Positions 34,883-42,076 of a stretch of 64,000 bases of DNA are shown here, piece by piece. The translations under genes and the position numbers were made by a program. The notes under the pieces were generated by a model. The model was not told the DNA's origin. It ran no database searches and saw nothing but the letters and a program-made list of their open reading frames with translations. Source of the stretch: Pararhizobium qamdonense (GTDB lineage Bacteria > Pseudomonadota > Alphaproteobacteria > Rhizobiales > Rhizobiaceae). The first letter of the stretch is position 1; every line of letters starts with the position of its first letter. Location of the stretch: contig NZ_CP119566.1 in the NCBI RefSeq assembly GCF_029277445.1, positions 1,333,001-1,397,000 on the forward strand, given 5' to 3'.

Positions 34883-35566
34883 TTAAATAGCAATGCTTGC
34901 AGGGGTGGCGGCGGGGATCAGCCCAAATTCACGATAAATGTCATCCCACGCTTCATCTGCACCGTTGCCACTGTCACCCCCAGCCAACTCCAACGATCGT
35001 ATCGTTACGCGAGGATCGAGCGTATCGTCTGTTTGCACGATGTCGAATATTGGGTTGTCACCGTGAATATAAAGGAGATCGAACTCTAAAGCAGGAAACC
35101 GTGTGGCAATAACGTCGCAAAGTGCGTTCAAATCGCGGAAGCCAAATTTTTTTCCAGCGGCAATTTCGTCGCCGGGTACGTCAGTTACAGAACGAAACCT
35201 GATGAACAAAACTTTTCCCGGTGCTTCGCATGCCGTTTTCAAGGTGCTCCACTTGTGTTGCATTTTGCTTTTGCAGGCGCGCTCGATCTCTGCATTGAAA
35301 ATGAACCCACGTCCGTCTTCAGTCGGCGGAAATTCGTGGAAGTAGACGCAGCCATACTCCTGCGATGCGGCTTTCGTGCCGTTGTAGGCAGATGTGAACG
35401 AGTTGCCCAAAGCACGGCCATCGTCTTGGATCACCTTCAAGATAGATGAAAACGGTGTGACCATCCAATCGAATGGCCCCCTGTTATGCCAAATACCATT
35501 GCGCCTCAGTTGATGGGCTGGTTCACAGTTCGAGCCAAGGCTGAACACGGCATCGTACATTGGCAT
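34883..35566 (-). CDS. DUF1796-family putative cysteine peptidase
   Basis: 227 aa. YDAVFSLGSNCEPAHQLRRN and GPFDWMVTPFSSILKVI are the signature blocks of DUF1796 proteins, predicted papain-like enzymes often found beside glycosyltransferases in polysaccharide clusters. The conserved Cys is in SNCEP near residue 14, and candidate His and Asp residues occur in YFHEFPP and LYIHGDNP. It lies 10 bases upstream of the glycosyltransferase and so is co-transcribed. Confidence 0.75.
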   Translation of the reverse strand: MPMYDAVFSLGSNCEPAHQLRRNGIWHNRGPFDWMVTPFSSILKVIQDDGRALGNSFTSAYNGTKAASQEYGCVYFHEFPPTEDGRGFIFNAEIERACKSKMQHKWSTLKTACEAPGKVLFIRFRSVTDVPGDEIAAGKKFGFRDLNALCDVIATRFPALEFDLLYIHGDNPIFDIVQTDDTLDPRVTIRSLELAGGDSGNGADEAWDDIYREFGLIPAATPASIAI

Positions 35567-35623
35567 TCTCTTTCTGCTTTAGGTCGCGCTGATGTATGGA
35601 GGTAAGCCGTAACGTAATGCACG

Positions 35624-36991
35624 CTACCTCACTCGAAGAAAACCATTGTCATCCCGAAAAAGTGAGCCTCTGGCTTTGCCCGTTGTTTTCGGCATGTCAA
35701 AAATCATCTCGTCATTTGCTGCCACCATATTGAGAGACGTCGAACCTTGCAAAGGGGAAATGCCTGCGGTTTTTCCGTTGAAGCTGCCTCCCGTGAGGGT
35801 TGCCGAAGGGTGAAAACCTTTAAACGAAAGCTCCTCATAACCGAATTTGGGCTTTTTCTCGACTGCGGGATCGAACTCAGAAACACAATTATTCAGGACA
35901 ATGCCCTCAGCGTTGCCGAACGGCGCTTCGACGAAGTAGCTCGAATAGGTGTTGTCTCGCTTCTGACTAACGTTTTTGGCGCGGCAATTCGAAAGATTAT
36001 GGTTGGGTCCTGAAAGGTAGAAACCGTGTTCTTGAGCGCCAATCACTTCGCACCCACGCGCCTGCATTCCGCCGGCCGCCGCGAGCCAAAAACCGTGTTT
36101 GCGAGGGAAGTATGCCTTGCAGGTATCAAATGACCAGTCGGGGTTGCCGCTATAAAAAGCAGTGCCGGTTCCCTGACTTGCCGGGGTCGGGTTACCTGCA
36201 CCTACCCGTGCGTCTCCGGCGTTTTCGATACTGATGCATCCTAATGCGAACCCGGATGCGCCTCCGCCGTCGTCAACCGTCACTGCCCCTCTACTTCCAC
36301 GATCGTGGTGTCCGACTATCATGCATCGGGCACCCGAACCATTGTTCGCCCCCGAACCGATCTGGCCTGGTCCGCCTGGATCGTGAAAACCTACCCCGCA
36401 GTTTTCCGTGCGATTGAACAAGAGTCGGACATCGCTCGGCTGGCCCGGTTGTCCCCTCCCATTTTTGGAGTGGAGGATAACAATTCCATTGTCCCAAGCG
36501 TCTTTCACCGCCAGATTTTGAACGAGACTGTCACTGGCCGACACAATGACTGCGGAGCCGCTCACAACCGCGAACTGGTCGCCGCGAGGATTTGATAGCT
36601 GAGCACCGTTGCCATCTATCAAGAAATTCAAGAGTGAAATTTGGCTTTCGCCTTGCTTGGCTACGATCAACGGAATGGCAGGCTCGCCAGAGCTTAACTC
36701 AAGGCGGAGACAGCTTGTGTCGCCATTGCCGGAAAGCGTCACTCCGGAAAGTAGCTCTATAGTGCTTTCTAGACGATATAAGCGGGATGGAATGAAGAGG
36801 TTCTTTTCTCCGCTTGATGTTGCTTCATGGAGGAGATCAGTGTCAGACATCCGCGTCCGACGAAATTCTTCAAGTGACCTACCAGGCGTCTTCACATCCG
36901 GTTCAGTCACCTGTGGCAACGGTCCCTTAGCAAGGCCCTTGGATGCCAACGCGGTGTAAGCGGCAGCGGCGAGAAAACTTCGTCGGTTCAT
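35624..36991 (-). CDS. Tat-type secreted beta-helix protein, tailspike-like
   Basis: 455 aa from the ATG at 36991 (MNRRSFLAAAAYTALASKGL), which creates a twin-arginine-type signal; a longer frame to 37093 is rejected. The mature part has right-handed beta-helix character: VTLSGNGDTSCLRLELSSG, SLVQNLAVKDAWDNGIVIL, CGVGFHD, GTAFYSGNPDWSFDTC, HGFYLSGPNHNLSNCRAKN. Several of these blocks recur, in the same order, in the phage tailspike at 31475-32980. It is the first gene of the opposite-strand cargo cluster. Possible roles are modification of an exported polysaccharide or masking of the phage receptor. Confidence 0.72.
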   Translation of the reverse strand: MNRRSFLAAAAYTALASKGLAKGPLPQVTEPDVKTPGRSLEEFRRTRMSDTDLLHEATSSGEKNLFIPSRLYRLESTIELLSGVTLSGNGDTSCLRLELSSGEPAIPLIVAKQGESQISLLNFLIDGNGAQLSNPRGDQFAVVSGSAVIVSASDSLVQNLAVKDAWDNGIVILHSKNGRGQPGQPSDVRLLFNRTENCGVGFHDPGGPGQIGSGANNGSGARCMIVGHHDRGSRGAVTVDDGGGASGFALGCISIENAGDARVGAGNPTPASQGTGTAFYSGNPDWSFDTCKAYFPRKHGFWLAAAGGMQARGCEVIGAQEHGFYLSGPNHNLSNCRAKNVSQKRDNTYSSYFVEAPFGNAEGIVLNNCVSEFDPAVEKKPKFGYEELSFKGFHPSATLTGGSFNGKTAGISPLQGSTSLNMVAANDEMIFDMPKTTGKARGSLFRDDNGFLRVR

Positions 36992-37149
36992 AGCGTCATC
37001 TTGTTTCGATGCAGGACGTTCCTTGGCGAGAAAGCATTGCTGAACGATCGGTGCAACAGGAAAAATGCTTTGACCGCCCTCATCTCTTGGCAACCTTGAT
37101 CAAGCGGGACGCACCCGCCTGATTAAACTTTAGTGTCGGGCACTCTCGC

Positions 37150-37184
37150 GGGTCCTTTTTCCAACCCAACATCACGAAGGACCC
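37150..37184 (+). repeat. Inverted repeat sequestering a ribosome site
   Basis: GGGTCCTT (37150-37157) pairs with AAGGACCC (37177-37184). The right arm is exactly the AAGGA ribosome site of the short frame starting at 37185, so the hairpin would block its translation. Confidence 0.45.
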
Positions 37185-37244
37185 ATGGGCGAGATCATCT
37201 CGGCCATGGCTCACCCGTATTCGATCAGTAATGCCGAGCTTTAG
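37185..37244 (+). CDS. Possible 19-aa peptide behind a hairpin
   Basis: MGEIISAMAHPYSISNAEL, with GAAGGA ending 4 bases before the ATG. It is too short to judge by composition. Its stop overlaps the end of the convergent lipoprotein gene. Confidence 0.25.
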   Translation: MGEIISAMAHPYSISNAEL

Positions 37245-37516
37245 CGGTCGTGATTGAAGAACTCGATTTCAACTTCCCGTCTACGGTCCACGATCTCGAC
37301 TGTTCGGTCGGGCTGGATACGATAGGTCTCAATCCAGCGGGTGCCGTTGGCGCCAAGAAACCGGTGGTCAAATGTGCTGCCGATCGGCGACTTCATAAGC
37401 TTCGTTCTTGGTTGGCCGCCATAGGTGATGCTCCCTGGGATAGGCTCGAGCGATTGCTGCGATGTTGTACATGAGGCGACGAGCAAGCCCAGAGCGAGAA
37501 TGAGAAGCGTCTTCAC
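37241..37516 (-). CDS. Small lipoprotein
   Basis: 91 aa from a GTG with AAGGAG upstream (MKTLLILALGLLVASCTTSQ). The lipobox LVASC places Cys at residue 16, giving a mature lipoprotein of 76 residues with a basic-acidic C-terminus (EIVDRRREVEIEFFNHDR). It lies upstream of the lysis genes on the opposite strand. Role unknown; could be a surface-exclusion or accessory protein. Confidence 0.7.
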   Translation of the reverse strand: MKTLLILALGLLVASCTTSQQSLEPIPGSITYGGQPRTKLMKSPIGSTFDHRFLGANGTRWIETYRIQPDRTVEIVDRRREVEIEFFNHDR

Positions 37517-37682
37517 GGTGATTTCTCCTTGACGTTGTCACTCGGCAGAAAAAGATCGAGGCCCAGCGGGGAGGGGATCGCCGCCGAGCCTCTGGCTGAC
37601 TTCCGGCTTAATCTGCTTCGAGCCAGATGCGCCCTAACTGGCACCGCAACCCAATTGTTCCGTGCTCAATGCTGGGGGTTCG

Positions 37683-37717
37683 AACCCGGTCGCTGCCTGA
37701 CCAAAAGCGACCGGGTT
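37683..37717. repeat. Perfect 12-bp inverted repeat
   Basis: AACCCGGTCGCT (37683-37694) and AGCGACCGGGTT (37706-37717) are exact reverse complements around an 11-base loop. No T-run follows on either strand, so it is not a typical intrinsic terminator. Confidence 0.6.
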
Positions 37718-37758
37718 GATTGCCATCGCGTATCACAGCGCGAGGCGGCGACGCCATA

Positions 37759-37872
37759 TCAAACGAGAAGAAGAATTGGAAGGCTGAGAATCGCCAACGT
37801 AAGCGCGGCGCCGGTCGTTAGACGCGCCGCTCTCATCAGCCGATTTCGCTTTCCATCCCAGTCGTAAGTCAT
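37759..37872 (-). CDS. Small single-pass membrane protein
   Basis: 37 aa: MTYDWDGKRNRLMRAARLTT, then a hydrophobic GAALTLAILSLPILLLV end. AAGGGG lies 5 bases before the ATG. A basic N-terminus and one membrane segment suggest an inner-membrane peptide. No family assigned. Confidence 0.5.
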   Translation of the reverse strand: MTYDWDGKRNRLMRAARLTTGAALTLAILSLPILLLV

Positions 37873-38003
37873 CGCTGCCCCTTCAGTTTTGCACAGAATT
37901 GGCGCGGCACATCAGAACGTCAACCCCCACAATCCACGGATACCCCATGAACGAGACTAACTCGGCTCAAGGGCTTGTCCGTGTTAAATCAAAGGACATC
38001 ATC

Positions 38004-38765
38004 ATGAACCTCACCACGTTCTTCGCATATGTGAGGCGCGCACCTTTCGGCGGCCGCCTGACACAAGCCCAGATCGACGGGATGAATTCCATCCTTGCGG
38101 AATGGGATCGCCGAAAACTGCTGGATAACCGTTGGCTAGCCTATATGCTTGCAACGGCGTTCCATGAGACAGGCGGCAAGATGCAACCGATCCGGGAGGC
38201 CGGAGGAGAAAGCTACCTCAAAAGCAAGAAATACTATCCTTGGGTGGGGGAGGGCCTTGTGCAGGTCACTTGGGAAGTAAACCACCGGAAATTCGGGGCA
38301 ACTCGCCCCGGCCAACTCTTGACGATGCCGATCGCTATCAAGGCTCTGTTCGATGGCATGATCAAGGGAATGTTCACCGGCCGCAAGCTGTCCGACTACT
38401 TCAACGGCACAGCCAACGATGCCGAGGGCGCCCGCAAGATCGTCAATGGGACGGACAAGAAGGCGTTGATCGCCGGCTACCACAAGAACTTCATGGATGC
38501 CATCGAGGCGGCAAGGGAAGTCCTCCCGCCGCCTGACGTGGCGAAAGCCGATGCCAAGGCGGATGACAAGCCAGCTGGCCAGAGTGGAACCGCGATCACC
38601 ACCGTCCTTGTTCCTGCCGCAACCGGCCTGGCCGTGCCGATCGTCACTGGGATCAACAACGTTTATGCGCTGATCTTTGCCATCGCGCTGCTTGCCGTCT
38701 CATGCCTCGCGGCCTTCATGTTCCTGTCCGGTCGCTGGCAGATCAACCGGAGCAAGGCGGTATGA
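38004..38765 (+). CDS. Endolysin, GH19-like, with C-terminal membrane segments
   Basis: 253 aa from the ATG at 38004 with AAAGGA upstream, preferred over the ATG at 37947 because MNLTTFFAYVRRAPFGGRLT is the usual family start. AYMLATAFHETGGKMQPIRE (catalytic Glu in HETGG) and GEGLVQVTWEVNHRKFG match the lysozyme-like GH19 fold that cuts the glycan chain. About residues 190-250 add an Ala/Asp linker and two hydrophobic segments (VLVPAATGLAVPIVTGI and VYALIFAIALLAVSCLAAFM), unusual for a soluble endolysin. Confidence 0.85.
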   Translation: MNLTTFFAYVRRAPFGGRLTQAQIDGMNSILAEWDRRKLLDNRWLAYMLATAFHETGGKMQPIREAGGESYLKSKKYYPWVGEGLVQVTWEVNHRKFGATRPGQLLTMPIAIKALFDGMIKGMFTGRKLSDYFNGTANDAEGARKIVNGTDKKALIAGYHKNFMDAIEAAREVLPPPDVAKADAKADDKPAGQSGTAITTVLVPAATGLAVPIVTGINNVYALIFAIALLAVSCLAAFMFLSGRWQINRSKAV

Positions 38766-39028
38766 TCTCCCGCGTCTCGCTGGCCGCAGGAGGCATCCTT
38801 GGCCTGATCATCGGCCTTTTGCTTTACCACCTCATCAACATCGCCGTGTGGCGCCCTGTGGCGGTGAACGAGGGCCGTGAGATCGAGCGGGGCGCCATCC
38901 TCAGGCAAGCCATGAAAAACATCGAACAGCGGGGAAAGACCAATGCGGAAATACGTGTTCTTGATACTGGTGCTCTGTGCCGTGAGCTGGGTGGCCACTG
39001 GGTGCCAGCGGACAACGTCTGTGAGTGA
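38762..39028 (+). CDS. Inner-membrane spanin-like protein (Rz-like)
   Basis: 88 aa from the ATG overlapping the endolysin stop. An N-terminal membrane anchor (GGILGLIIGLLLYHLINIAV) is followed by a short helical periplasmic part (REIERGAILRQAMKNIEQRG). With the lipoprotein frame nested in its 3' end, this is the classical Rz/Rz1 layout for disrupting the outer membrane in lysis. The periplasmic region is short for an Rz. Confidence 0.65.
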   Translation: MISRVSLAAGGILGLIIGLLLYHLINIAVWRPVAVNEGREIERGAILRQAMKNIEQRGKTNAEIRVLDTGALCRELGGHWVPADNVCE

Positions 39029-39161
39029 CGGTAGCGGTTTCGAGCTGCTGACCCCATCGCCCGAGACGCGAGCCTTCATCGTTGCCAACGATCAGCCCTT
39101 TGGGCGGCAAGTGGCGGGCCATAACCGAACCTGCAATGCGCAGCCTGGGTGTCGGAAATAG
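38943..39161 (+). CDS. Outer-membrane spanin-like lipoprotein (Rz1-like)
   Basis: 72 aa, MRKYVFLILVLCAVSWVATG then CQRTTSV. The lipobox VATGC puts the lipidated Cys at residue 21. It starts 86 bases before the end of the inner-membrane partner, in a different reading frame. The mature protein is short, with Pro and Gly residues, as in Rz1 proteins. Confidence 0.65.
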   Translation: MRKYVFLILVLCAVSWVATGCQRTTSVSDGSGFELLTPSPETRAFIVANDQPFGRQVAGHNRTCNAQPGCRK

Positions 39162-39163
39162 AT

Positions 39164-39571
39164 ATGGCTTCAAATGATGACATCATGCTCGCGCTTGGGA
39201 AACTTCAGGAGGGGGTAGATCGCCTCCGCGTCGATTTCCAAGACGAGAAAGGCATGGCCCATGAGAGCCGGGCTGTTATTCACCAGCGGCTAGACAATCA
39301 GGCGCTACAGATCGCCCACATGGAAACGACGATCGCCGTCAGCGGGCAGATAGACGCTCAGGTGAGGGGAGAAATCCAAGCACTGAAAGAGACGGTGGAA
39401 AAGAACCAAGGCATTGTTACTCCCGCCATCGATGAGTGGAAGCGGATGAAAACGCTGGGTGTCGGTATCAGTGGACTTATCGCGTTTGCGGGTCTGACGA
39501 TTGGCGGAATCGTTGCCTATATGAGCGAGACGGCTGTTGCCGCCGTAAGGCATTGGCTGAGAATTCCCTAA
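39164..39571 (+). CDS. DUF1515-like membrane protein (possible holin)
   Basis: 135 aa from the ATG at 39164; a GTG at 39149 is an alternative. MASNDDIMLALGKLQEGVDR begins a long coiled-coil region (residues 8-90, ALQIAHMETTIAV, EIQALKETVEKNQ) and one C-terminal transmembrane segment follows (GVGISGLIAFAGLTIGGIVA). It resembles DUF1515 proteins known from rhizobia. Its place in the lysis cassette suggests a holin-type or lysis-regulating role, which is inference. Confidence 0.65.
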   Translation: MASNDDIMLALGKLQEGVDRLRVDFQDEKGMAHESRAVIHQRLDNQALQIAHMETTIAVSGQIDAQVRGEIQALKETVEKNQGIVTPAIDEWKRMKTLGVGISGLIAFAGLTIGGIVAYMSETAVAAVRHWLRIP

Positions 39572-39580
39572 GCCATGTAG

Positions 39581-39823
39581 TTAATCGACAACCAGACTAT
39601 CGCCGGAAACCTTCGTCCAGGTCAGTGACCACTGGTCCATGCTACCGACGTCGTGGTGATAAGATCCGTGGTCTGCGACTTCGGCCTCAAGTGTCGTGAA
39701 TTCTGGGGGAGCAACGCCGGGGAGGTCCAAAACTCGAAGGACGTCACGGATTTCATTAACCGTCGTCACCTCTTTGATATCCGGGCAGCCTCGCTTTGAG
39801 ATTGTCCATGCGTAGAAGTTCAT
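39581..39823 (-). CDS. Small accessory protein, unknown
   Basis: 80 aa, MNFYAWTISKRGCPDIKEVT..., with AGGAG before the ATG and a 4-base overlap with the upstream gene of the same operon. No family recognised. Confidence 0.55.
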   Translation of the reverse strand: MNFYAWTISKRGCPDIKEVTTVNEIRDVLRVLDLPGVAPPEFTTLEAEVADHGSYHHDVGSMDQWSLTWTKVSGDSLVVD

Positions 39824-40074
39824 GGGTTCTCCTTGCCCCCACGCCCGTGAATGAAGGCATGGCCCTCGTTACTGTCTTTTGGATCGTCATCCACATGCAT
39901 GTACGCGAGCCTGAGATTTCGCAGCACCTCCTCCATGGCAGTTATTGTCTCAAGCGTCCCCCACCCATGCATCGTTGCTTGCTCGAGTATACCCTGAAGC
40001 GGACCGTCCACTTCCTCTTGGCAGAGAAGATGGCGATCCTCGTGGGACACTGGGAATTTCGGCGTGTTGATCAT
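39820..40074 (-). CDS. Small accessory protein, unknown
   Basis: 84 aa with GGAGG upstream (MINTPKFPVSHEDRHLLCQE). Mixed helix and charged regions (TAMEEVLRNLRLAYMHVDDD). Second gene of a three-gene minus-strand operon. Confidence 0.55.
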   Translation of the reverse strand: MINTPKFPVSHEDRHLLCQEEVDGPLQGILEQATMHGWGTLETITAMEEVLRNLRLAYMHVDDDPKDSNEGHAFIHGRGGKENP

Positions 40075-40125
40075 GGTCGATCCTCCATCCTCGCAAACCC
40101 GAGTATCGTTGAAATGTTCCGGGTT

Positions 40126-40299
40126 CTATTTAGGCGGAAAGTTGTGCTTTTCAGCGAGCCTGAGTTCGCGAAGACGCTCGGTCTTTTGTCTCTCCGCTTC
40201 GCGATGCTCTTTGATCGTCTCCTCGGCTATAGCTTTAGACTGGTCAAAGTTGCCTAGCGCGGATGGCCCGCGCTTGCGCCTCTTTTTATGAACGTCCAT
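40126..40299 (-). CDS. Short highly charged helical protein
   Basis: 57 aa, MDVHKKRRKRGPSALGNFDQ followed by a single Lys/Arg/Glu helix (IAEETIKEHREAERQKTERL). GGAGG lies directly upstream. It could bind nucleic acid through the basic N-terminus. First gene of the three-gene operon. Confidence 0.5.
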   Translation of the reverse strand: MDVHKKRRKRGPSALGNFDQSKAIAEETIKEHREAERQKTERLRELRLAEKHNFPPK

Positions 40300-40539
40300 T
40301 TCGTGCCTCCGATGCTTATTCGGCCACCTTTGCTTTGGCCTGTGTGAGTGCAGTGATCAGACCTTCTGGATTGCAGGGCTACCTCCGGCTGATAGGTCAG
40401 CGGCTGTAACCAAGGCGCGGCAGGATTGTTCCGAAATCCAGTCCTAACCGTGTTTTGGAAATTATGCTTGAAACCCTCCCTGGCGGCGCCATGTCCGTGT
40501 GACGACACTGATGTCGCATTGGACGCAGGGAGAGAGAGT

Positions 40540-40881
40540 TTGAATAAGTATCTAGCTGGCGCGGTCATATGTTGTGCAACCCTGTTTGGGGTCGCGCCTG
40601 CGGTCACCGCTCAACAATTTTTGGATCAATATCTCGATGGCAATATCGAGAGTGTCAAACAGTCGCTGAGAAACGACGGCTTCCGAGACGCCGGCCATGT
40701 GACGAAACGCGGGGCGACGTGGGCCCTGATGTACGACGGTCGCACATGTATCGCATTGCACGGAAGTCGGGGACGCATCGATGACATCGATCATTTTCGT
40801 GATCGCGACTGCGAACGGCGCGGCCAGTCACGGAATAACCGCGAACAAAGAAGGTCGTACGACCAAGGCCAGCGGTATTGA
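40540..40881 (+). CDS. Small secreted protein (TTG start)
   Basis: 113 aa from a TTG at 40540 with AGGGAGAGAG upstream. A signal peptide (AGAVICCATLFGVAPAVTA, cleavage before QQF) is followed by a short domain: FLDQYLDGNIESVKQSLRND, then HVTKRGATWALMYDGRTCIA and a basic tail (CERRGQSRNNREQRRSYDQG). No family recognised. It may be host or prophage cargo. Confidence 0.6.
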   Translation: MNKYLAGAVICCATLFGVAPAVTAQQFLDQYLDGNIESVKQSLRNDGFRDAGHVTKRGATWALMYDGRTCIALHGSRGRIDDIDHFRDRDCERRGQSRNNREQRRSYDQGQRY

Positions 40882-41023
40882 TAAGGCAATGATGGCTTCG
40901 ATCTTGGCCATTCACCTTATCAAATAACCTTAACGCCTGGTATATTACATTAGCCAGAACAAATATGAGACGCTGCCTTTGTCGAGTGGAGCGCTCGGTG
41001 CATTTGAGCAGCAAAGCATTTAG

Positions 41024-41054
41024 GCCCTCGCAGGGAATGGCGGGGGCTGTTTTG
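41024..41054 (+). terminator. Probable terminator after the secreted-protein gene
   Basis: GCCCTCGC (41024-41031) pairs with GCGGGGGC (41040-41047, one G-U), then TGTTTTG. Confidence 0.5.
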
Positions 41055-41157
41055 CTTCAGTGCCGCATTTGACGCCGTACTCGGTCTGGGCTGTTGACCT
41101 TTCAAGGACGGGTGTGCTTGATTGCGGTGCCCGTGGAACTCGAACGCTGCGGGCAGG

Positions 41158-41200
41158 AAAGGCCTCCCGTTTAGATTAGCGCGGGAGGCCTTTCGTCTTT
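41158..41200 (+). terminator. Terminator-like 12-bp hairpin
   Basis: AAAGGCCTCCCG (41158-41169) and CGGGAGGCCTTT (41182-41193) are exact complements around a 12-base loop, followed by CGTCTTTT. Confidence 0.65.
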
Positions 41201-41243
41201 TCCCACAGAATTGCCCGTCCGCCAGCAACACAAACGCACTCAT

Positions 41244-41269
41244 AAAAAACCCCGCCGGCAAGGGCGGGG
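41244..41269 (-). terminator. Rho-independent terminator for the minus-strand genes
   Basis: Reading leftward, CCCCGCC/GGCGGGG (7 bp, 41263-41269 with 41250-41256) is followed by six T residues (41244-41249). It ends the operon that runs leftward from 42556. Confidence 0.75.
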
Positions 41270-41426
41270 CAAAGACGCATCTAACACTTGGCTCATGCGG
41301 ATGCGGGGAAGTGGCCGCCCAGAGAGACCGGCCGCCGACGACAATAGTCTCGTTAATCAAATAGGGAAGGCCGGATTCGTGGATTACGGTACGGTTGCGG
41401 AAAGAAACTAGCCAAAGTTGGCTTGT

Positions 41427-41612
41427 TCAATGGATCGGTGCCACTGGCCGACCGTCCCAGTAGTCTGCCGCCATGTGCTCCATGCAGCGCCAGTCGGTTT
41501 CGCGGCCTCGCTCTTTCCCAAACGATCCCCATTTCGTGCAGCCCTCATGCCGGCACCAGTGCTCGAAATGCACTGGGGAGTTCGGGTGGGTGTCGGTTCT
41601 ATCGTCGCTCAA
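41427..41612 (-). CDS. Small Cys/His-rich protein, possible zinc binder
   Basis: 61 aa from a TTG start (MSDDRTDTHPNSPVHFEHWC), continuing RHEGCTKWGSFGKERG and WRCMEHMAADYW. The pattern C-x4-C...C-x2-H suggests a small zinc-binding fold. A GGGAAAGAG ribosome site lies upstream. Function unknown. Confidence 0.6.
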   Translation of the reverse strand: MSDDRTDTHPNSPVHFEHWCRHEGCTKWGSFGKERGRETDWRCMEHMAADYWDGRPVAPIH

Positions 41613-41624
41613 ACTCTTTCCCGC

Positions 41625-41960
41625 CTATTCATCAATGTCCCACGCAGCGTCGATCGTGCGTGAGGTCTGGGTCCGCTCTCCTGTCTCTTGAAGCGGAAGG
41701 TCACCAAGCTCGGGGATTCCCTCGCGCAACTTCTCCAAAAGCCCTGTCAGGTTAACGTCGGGCTGTATGGGGCTGCTTTGGTATCGCAAACGATTGAAAC
41801 CGGCGTAACGGCGCTGCACTTCATGAATGGTGATCTTTCCAGCGATCCACTCCTCGATCCAGCCAAGGAATGCCGGATCGGTCTCCACATTGAAACCTAG
41901 CGCGATCTTCTGCTCCAGTGACTTTTCCCACCTGGCTCGGCGTTCATCAGGCGTCGCCAT
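41625..41960 (-). CDS. Hypothetical protein with VbhA-antitoxin-like segment
   Basis: 111 aa from the ATG at 41960 with GAGGAA upstream (MATPDERRARWEKSLEQKIA). The DPAFLGWIEEWIAGKITIHE segment recalls VbhA-type antitoxin motifs (WIAGEIT...), but no Fic toxin is next to it, so I keep this as a weak resemblance. Twelve bases upstream of the zinc-type small protein. Confidence 0.55.
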   Translation of the reverse strand: MATPDERRARWEKSLEQKIALGFNVETDPAFLGWIEEWIAGKITIHEVQRRYAGFNRLRYQSSPIQPDVNLTGLLEKLREGIPELGDLPLQETGERTQTSRTIDAAWDIDE

Positions 41961-42076
41961 TTTATTCCTCACCACTGTTTTCTGCGGTCGTCATTCGATG
42001 CGACGAGATCCGCCCCACCCACTCTGGTTCGTAATCCATGAAACGATGCACGCAATGATCCTTCGCCCATTAATGC

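Larger units (their letters stand above)
40882..41426. other. Intergenic region with three hairpins
   Basis: No supported gene in about 540 bases. It carries a plus-strand terminator-like hairpin at 41024-41054, a strong 12-bp hairpin at 41158-41200, and a minus-strand terminator at 41244-41269. This density of terminators suggests a transcription boundary. Confidence 0.5.

Noticed and set aside
37670..37720. GGGTTCGAACCC resembling a tRNA T-arm near the 12-bp inverted repeat
   Set aside because: No acceptor or anticodon arm can be built around it and no CCA is at the expected distance.
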